Shown piece by piece: positions 59,776 to 64,000 of a DNA stretch of 64,000 nt. Numbering within the stretch: position 1 is the first letter of the stretch; every line of letters starts with the position of its first letter. The notes beneath the pieces were generated by a model. It worked only from the letters and a program-made list of their open reading frames with translations. It did no database searches and was not told where the DNA came from. Source of the stretch: CALWZE01 sp036644375 (GTDB taxonomy: Bacteria > Bacillota > Clostridia > Oscillospirales > Ruminococcaceae); assembly GCA_036644375.1 (NCBI GenBank), contig JAVXQD010000004.1, positions 1 through 64,000 of the forward strand, written 5' to 3'. Both the position numbers and the translations under genes were made by a program.

Positions 59776-60841
59776 CGCGATTATCCTCCATTGGCAAATA
59801 AAATCGGAATACCGCGCCGCCGTCATTGGCGTTGAATGCGCGGAGCTTTCCATTATGTGCTGAAATTATTGTGCTGCAAACCGAAAGACCGATGCCCATA
59901 TTCTTTTTTTTGTCCCCTCCGTCCTCATAAGATTGCGTAAAATATCCGTCGAAAATATGAGGAAGTACGCTTTCGCTTATTCCGACTCCGTTGTCACGGA
60001 CTTCAAAAACTGCATTCGGAGGTTCGCAGTTGACAGTTAAATGTATTTCGGTGACATTTTTTCCGTGCAGAACCGCATTTTCCAAGAGATTAATTATGAC
60101 CTGTTCGATAAGAACGGAATCCATCGGAACAATCAGAAGCTCTTTTGGTACACTGACAATAACGTTGCGGCTTGGAAAACGCTTGCGAAACAGGGTAACC
60201 GATTCTTCGATAAGCTCTTCGACAATTTCGGGAGTTTTGATGATTTTAGCCGCTTGTTCACCATCAATTCGAGTAATTGCGAGTAAATTTTCAACCATAC
60301 GGATAAGCCATTGTGAGTCCTCCTGTACCTCTCTCAGCAGCTTTATACGCTCTTCCTTGTCAATCACATCGTCGTTCTCGATGATGGCGCTTGTCGCACC
60401 GAGAATAGAGGTCAGCGGAGTGCGGAGATCATGTGACACAGCGCGAAGAAGATTGCTGCGTGTCTTTTCCTTTTCAGCCTCAAGACGCGCTTCCTCATGC
60501 TGCTTTGCCTGCGTGGTGAGCGTGCTCGTTATAATTGAAACAGCGAGCATGGACAGCATGGCAAGCGGATATCCGGTCAGTGTGAAGTCAAATTCAAAAT
60601 ACGGATATGTAAATATAAAGTTGACGGCAAGAACTCCGAGCAAAGAGGAGGCAATACCGTATATATATCCGCTCGTATACCTTGCAATCAGAAAAACAGC
60701 AAGAATATAGAGCATTGATACAAAATCTCCGCCCTCGTCAAAGCGACGCAGCAGAAAGCACAAGGCGGCAGTGAACCCGAGAATCACAAGTGATAATGCC
60801 GAGTTTTTTAAAAATTTAATCAGCTCTGATTTGGATTTCAT
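59768..60841 (-). CDS. short KdpD-like sensor histidine kinase (DUF4118-HisKA-HATPase)
   Basis: 357-residue kinase. N-terminal four-helix DUF4118 membrane domain as in KdpD (LVILGFTAALCFLLRRF to YPLAMLSMLAVSIITSTLTT), then phosphoacceptor His in AVSHDLRTPLTSILG and ATPase boxes NLLENAVLHG, VRDNGVGIS and GIGLSVC. Classical KdpD is about 900 aa with an N-terminal KdpD/USP region; it is absent here. Such short forms are common in Clostridia and pair with KdpE. Overlaps the regulator gene, so both are one operon. Divergent from the DUF4300 gene across 301 bp. Confidence 0.88.
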   Translation of the reverse strand: MKSKSELIKFLKNSALSLVILGFTAALCFLLRRFDEGGDFVSMLYILAVFLIARYTSGYIYGIASSLLGVLAVNFIFTYPYFEFDFTLTGYPLAMLSMLAVSIITSTLTTQAKQHEEARLEAEKEKTRSNLLRAVSHDLRTPLTSILGATSAIIENDDVIDKEERIKLLREVQEDSQWLIRMVENLLAITRIDGEQAAKIIKTPEIVEELIEESVTLFRKRFPSRNVIVSVPKELLIVPMDSVLIEQVIINLLENAVLHGKNVTEIHLTVNCEPPNAVFEVRDNGVGISESVLPHIFDGYFTQSYEDGGDKKKNMGIGLSVCSTIISAHNGKLRAFNANDGGAVFRFYLPMEDNRDG

Positions 60842-61142
60842 AAAATGCTCCGGGTGTCAATTGCACCGATATGATTATTTTTAAATCATAAAACCAACAA
60901 TAGAATTGAAAATATACCGAGAAGACGGAGTGGACATCGAAAAATCTCCGCTGTAACAGCACAGATATATCTTTCGAAAAGCTATAAAAGTCATGGAGGA
61001 CATTATACCATAAATGCAATGCGTTTTCGACAAAAAGCCATTGAATTATGTTGAGCTGCTTTCTTAATGAAAATTAAGTGGTATTCGCTCAGAGCAGTTG
61101 GTACAATGAAAACCCGAATGAAAATAAAAAGGAGATTTAACA
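60842..61142. other. 301-bp divergent intergenic region
   Basis: Between the kdpD-like and DUF4300 genes. Contains the palindrome CTTAAT-GAAA-ATTAAG (61063-61078) and a TACAAT-like -10 at 61102-61107 facing the DUF4300 gene. No ORF. Confidence 0.45.
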
Positions 61143-62003
61143 ATGAAAAAAAACCGCAGATATAAATTAGCCGTGCTGCTGATAGGGGGTATGGTTTTGC
61201 TCTCCGGATGCAGCAGCGCAGATCCAAATGAGTCTGTTGTTAAGCCTGATGATTCGACAACGGGTGTGTATACAAATCTTGTCGCCGACAAAGAAAAAAA
61301 TGAACTGAAAGAAATAATGAAGGATGCATCATTGTCGAATACAGATATTTTTTTCAAATGGGCGGAGGACTACAATTCGTCTATGGACAAGTCCTCGGGT
61401 TTAGTGCAGGGGTGGAGTCCTATTTCAGAAAGCTCATATAAAGAAGATGTGCTTTCTGCATCATGGGACAATACACATGTCGGTGAGACAGATGCGAATT
61501 GCAGGCTCACGGCATTTTTGCTTATGCAGAATCTGATCAAAAGCAATCCCATGTCCGATTATGGCACTTATCTCATGATGGATGTTGACGAAATAGAAAA
61601 AAATGACCGCTATTCAACTATCAAAGAGAATGAAGGAAACTATATCGCGCTGTTCAATCAGGTGTCGGTGGCGGATGCGAAGGCAGATTCCGATTATTTG
61701 AGCGCGTTCACTGAGGCATGGTCCGAGAGAGGCGTGGTATTCCCGACGGGTAAGGTCTCGCTGGTCAGTGTTATAATGAATGACTCATTTGATAAAGTCC
61801 TGTTTATCGGTCACACAGGAATTTTGATAGAGGAGGACGGATATTTGCTGTTTATTGAAAAGTTAGCTCCGACAATGCCATATCAGGTTACTCGGTATGC
61901 CGACAGAAAACAAATGTCCGAAACGCTGTTGGCACGACCGGAATATACCTTAGGTGATGAGGATTTCGGCACTTTTTTAATGGAAAACGACAAGGTGCTT
62001 TAA
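61143..62003 (+). CDS. DUF4300 family lipoprotein
   Basis: 286-residue secreted protein: signal peptide KLAVLLIGGMVLLSGCSS with lipobox LSGC, then a Ser/Asp-rich linker and a DUF4300-type domain (TNCRLTAFLLMQNLI-like NCRLTAFLLMQ, YLMMDVDEIEKN, VLFIGHTGILIEEDGYLLFIEKLAPTMPYQVTRY). The His in GHTG and Cys in ANCRLTA recall papain/NlpC-like folds, but this is only suggestive. Function unknown. AAGGAG precedes the ATG, and a terminator follows the stop. Confidence 0.85.
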   Translation: MKKNRRYKLAVLLIGGMVLLSGCSSADPNESVVKPDDSTTGVYTNLVADKEKNELKEIMKDASLSNTDIFFKWAEDYNSSMDKSSGLVQGWSPISESSYKEDVLSASWDNTHVGETDANCRLTAFLLMQNLIKSNPMSDYGTYLMMDVDEIEKNDRYSTIKENEGNYIALFNQVSVADAKADSDYLSAFTEAWSERGVVFPTGKVSLVSVIMNDSFDKVLFIGHTGILIEEDGYLLFIEKLAPTMPYQVTRYADRKQMSETLLARPEYTLGDEDFGTFLMENDKVL

Positions 62004-62067
62004 ATCGAATTCGGAGTGTGAAATATTTTCCGCAAAGTGAAATCGTAATGGCGCAGAAGTATATCAC

Positions 62068-62100
62068 AAAAGGCTGTCGGTAAATTGACAGCCTTTTATT
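62068..62100 (+). terminator. terminator after DUF4300 gene
   Basis: AAAAGGCTGTC (62068-62078) pairs with GACAGCCTTTT (62087-62097), then ATT. Perfect 11-bp stem, bidirectional by sequence. Confidence 0.85.
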
Positions 62101-62214
62101 GTATACTGCACGCGCATGACGGTACAGATTTGTCATCTGAAGCAATTAACAATAAATGCCGCTTTCAGCTCCATGCAGTCGAGTGAAAAGTGCTTTTTGT
62201 GAAAGTCTGATTTA

Positions 62215-62844
62215 TCAGGTGTTTTTCATAACCACGCCTTCGACGATATCGGCGGCGTTCTCACATGCGTCGAGGCAGCCCTCAAGAGCTTCAAAGAGGT
62301 TTAGCCATATGAGCATCGTTTTCGGCTCGGCATTTTCGGTAAACAGACGTCTGATGGATTCGGCGTGAAGCTTGTCTCCGGTGCTTTCAAGCGTGTTTAC
62401 TTCGATAATATAGCTGCTCATTGTCTTGGACTTTTTAAAGTTGCGAAATTCGCACACTACTTTTTCAAAAGCCTCGCAGCACCGAACGATGAGATCTGTA
62501 AAATCAATTGCTTCCTTGCGCAGAGTCGGCACGTTGAACATGTATACACGGCGCATTACATCTTCGATTGCGTCGACGATATTGTCAAGCTCCTGCGCAA
62601 GAGCTGCGATATCTTCAAGCTCAATCGGAGTGATAAAATCGCGCGCAAGTCTTCTTGTCAGCTCGTGCTTGAGCGTGTCTGCATCATTTTCGATTTTGTG
62701 CATTGCTTCGACATGAGACGAGACACTTGTCACATCAAAGTTCATAAATGCGTCGTTTAAATAATGTGCGGAGCTTGTTGCCGATTGTGCAATTTGAAGG
62801 AAACAATCGAAATAATTAAATTCATCCTTTGCTTTTAATCCCAT
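62215..62844 (-). CDS. DUF47/PhoU-like accessory protein of Pit
   Basis: 209-residue all-helical cytoplasmic protein of the DUF47 (PhoU-related) family. Repeated E/DxxxD helices such as IENDADTLKHEL, ELDNIVDAIEDV and ALEGCLDACENAADIVEGV are typical. Such proteins sit with Pit-type transporters and are thought to gate them. It starts 18 bp after the pit stop codon, with a GAAAGG site, so they form one operon. Confidence 0.9.
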   Translation of the reverse strand: MGLKAKDEFNYFDCFLQIAQSATSSAHYLNDAFMNFDVTSVSSHVEAMHKIENDADTLKHELTRRLARDFITPIELEDIAALAQELDNIVDAIEDVMRRVYMFNVPTLRKEAIDFTDLIVRCCEAFEKVVCEFRNFKKSKTMSSYIIEVNTLESTGDKLHAESIRRLFTENAEPKTMLIWLNLFEALEGCLDACENAADIVEGVVMKNT

Positions 62845-62862
62845 TATATATACCTTTCTGTT

Positions 62863-63915
62863 TTAGAAAACTGCAATAAAAAATTTAGCGGTTATAAAGC
62901 CCAAAATCCCGCACCCCGGGAAGGTGAGTATCCATGCGAGGGCCATCTCCTTGACGACGCCCCAGTTGACGGCGGAAAGTCTCTTTGATGCCCCGACTCC
63001 CATGATAGCCGTTGTTTTAGTGTGCGTAGTGCTTACCGGTATACCGGTAACAGAGGAGAGCAACAAGCAGCCTGCGGCGCCGAGGTCTGCCGCAAAACCC
63101 TGATAGGTTTGAAGCCTTACCATGTCAAGGCCGACCGATTTTATGATTCGGTATCCGCCTATTGAGGTTCCTATCGACATAACCACGGAACAGAGAATCA
63201 TAAGCCATATCGGTATGCTGAAATTGGTCACTGAGGCATTTCCGTTTACTAAAAAAATTCCCAGAAGAAATACGCTCATGAATTTCTGACCGTCCTGTGC
63301 GCCGTGCATAAAGGCCATTGACGCTCCAGCAAAAATCTGTGCTTTTTTGAAAAAGCCCACTGTTTTGCGCCGATCCATTCCTCGGCAGACGGTTTCAACT
63401 CCACGGGCACAGACAAACCCCGAAAGGAAGCCGAGACCCGTAGAAAGCAACAGCCCGTAAATCACCTTTATCCACTCTGCGGGATTGATTCCGGCAAAGC
63501 TTCCATGGAGCGCGATTGCAGCTCCGGATAACCCGGCAATCAATGCATGGCTCTCGCTGGTTGGAATTCCAAATCGCCACGCCGCGGTTGCCCACGTTAC
63601 AATCGCGAAAAGCGCCGCGCAAAGCGCAACGGTTGCATCTTTGGTGTTAGTACCGAAATCGACCATATTGTAGATTGTCATGGCAACCTTGGAATTTATG
63701 AGCGTCATAACAAAAACGCCAAGAAGGTTGAAAATCGAGGCCATGATAATGGCGGATTTCGCGGTCATCGCACGCGTGGATACACAGGTCGCGATTGCAT
63801 TCGGTGCGTCTGTCCAACCGTTTACAAGTATTACACCCAATGTCAATGTGACAGTCAATGCCAGCATCGGGTTCTGACTAAGCTGGCGCAAAAAATCGAT
63901 AAATTCAATTGTCAT
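62863..63915 (-). CDS. pit: Pit-family inorganic phosphate transporter
   Basis: 350-residue permease with about ten helices. The inverted repeat signatures are clear: VILVNGWTDAPNAIATCVSTRAM near the N-terminus and SSVTGIPVSTTHTKTTAIMGVGAS in the second half; WRFGIPTSESHALIAGLSGA is the first repeat's second motif. Low-affinity phosphate (metal-phosphate) symport driven by protons or sodium. Start at ATG 63915 (MTIEFIDF) matches family length; ATG 63927 adds four residues and neither has a strong ribosome site. Coupled to the DUF47 gene downstream. Upstream region runs to the window end. Confidence 0.95.
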   Translation of the reverse strand: MTIEFIDFLRQLSQNPMLALTVTLTLGVILVNGWTDAPNAIATCVSTRAMTAKSAIIMASIFNLLGVFVMTLINSKVAMTIYNMVDFGTNTKDATVALCAALFAIVTWATAAWRFGIPTSESHALIAGLSGAAIALHGSFAGINPAEWIKVIYGLLLSTGLGFLSGFVCARGVETVCRGMDRRKTVGFFKKAQIFAGASMAFMHGAQDGQKFMSVFLLGIFLVNGNASVTNFSIPIWLMILCSVVMSIGTSIGGYRIIKSVGLDMVRLQTYQGFAADLGAAGCLLLSSVTGIPVSTTHTKTTAIMGVGASKRLSAVNWGVVKEMALAWILTFPGCGILGFITAKFFIAVF

Positions 63916-64000
63916 ATTTTTTCCCATTCGTCATCAGTGAAATTTATTTAAATTGTGACATTAATTATAAACCATGTCAGACAATAAAAAACGACAAGAT

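Noticed and set aside
1..64000. CRISPR arrays, tRNA/rRNA genes, transposons, prophage
   Set aside because: No regularly spaced repeats, no cloverleaf or rRNA sequence, no transposase or integrase reading frame seen.

Overview
The window looks like a draft chromosome segment from an anaerobic Firmicute of the class Clostridia, probably an uncultured gut Oscillospiraceae/Christensenellales-type organism. Evidence: AGGAGG-type ribosome binding sites throughout, several TTG/GTG starts, a T-box leader on alaS, a CIRCE operator on groESL, a PPi-type phosphofructokinase, a class II aldolase, a two-subunit iron-sulfur serine dehydratase, CyuA, DUF975 and DUF4300 proteins, and many small families typical of that group. 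Two runs of exactly ten Ns (2603-2612 and 4266-4275) are scaffold gaps, so the source is a draft or metagenome assembly. I see no rRNA, tRNA, CRISPR array, transposase or phage gene.

Layout. 1-5.8 kb: acyl-CoA module (FabG-like SDR, thiolase, acyl-CoA ligase, CoA-transferase, VOC epimerase-like protein), then tandem terminators. 6.1-9.5 kb: thioredoxin-reductase-like flavoprotein, VanZ-RDD and DUF975 membrane proteins. 9.9-14.8 kb (minus strand): serine dehydratase SdaAB/SdaAA, a polysaccharide O-acetylation pair (DHHW + MBOAT), an FMN-binding lipoprotein. 15.2-20.6 kb: Gx transporter, lipid kinase, groES-groEL under CIRCE, a penicillin-binding protein. 20.9-29.2 kb: T-box/alaS, HIT, phosphoribosyltransferase, ComEC, HolA, RNase M5-like Toprim protein, GtrA. 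29.2-33.2 kb: divergent aldolase and phosphofructokinase, GNAT, PAP2. 33.4-43.8 kb: CyuA, a five-gene Liv-type ABC importer, dhaK-dhaL, a degenerate DhaR-like regulator and an ATC-hydrolase-family protein. 43.9-49.9 kb: SGNH hydrolase, AraC-type response regulator, cupin-PocR histidine kinase, an SHMT-like protein lacking key folate-site residues, and a divergently transcribed, frameshifted alanine/glycine symporter. 50.2-57.1 kb: small HTH protein, a 55-residue small ORF, a REC-GGDEF-EAL-PAS-REC-GGDEF protein, a truncated PAS ORF and a hybrid kinase. 57.5-64 kb: pyruvate kinase, KdpE/short KdpD-like pair, DUF4300 lipoprotein, Pit phosphate transporter with its DUF47 partner.

Metabolically the window describes an amino-acid- and sugar-fermenting anaerobe: lower glycolysis (aldolase, PPi-type PFK, pyruvate kinase), serine and cysteine deamination to pyruvate, amino-acid import, dihydroxyacetone phosphorylation and acyl-CoA chemistry.

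The best candidate for an undescribed system is 44.6-49.9 kb. It combines an SHMT-fold enzyme in which the folate-stacking tyrosine pair and the histidine before the PLP lysine are replaced, a soluble histidine kinase with fused cupin and PocR ligand domains, its AraC-type regulator, and a divergent Na+/amino-acid symporter. A second candidate is the dha-type cluster with a regulator that has lost the Walker A and GAFTGA motifs, co-transcribed with an ATC-hydrolase-like protein. All functional assignments come from reading motifs and context; no database search was possible.
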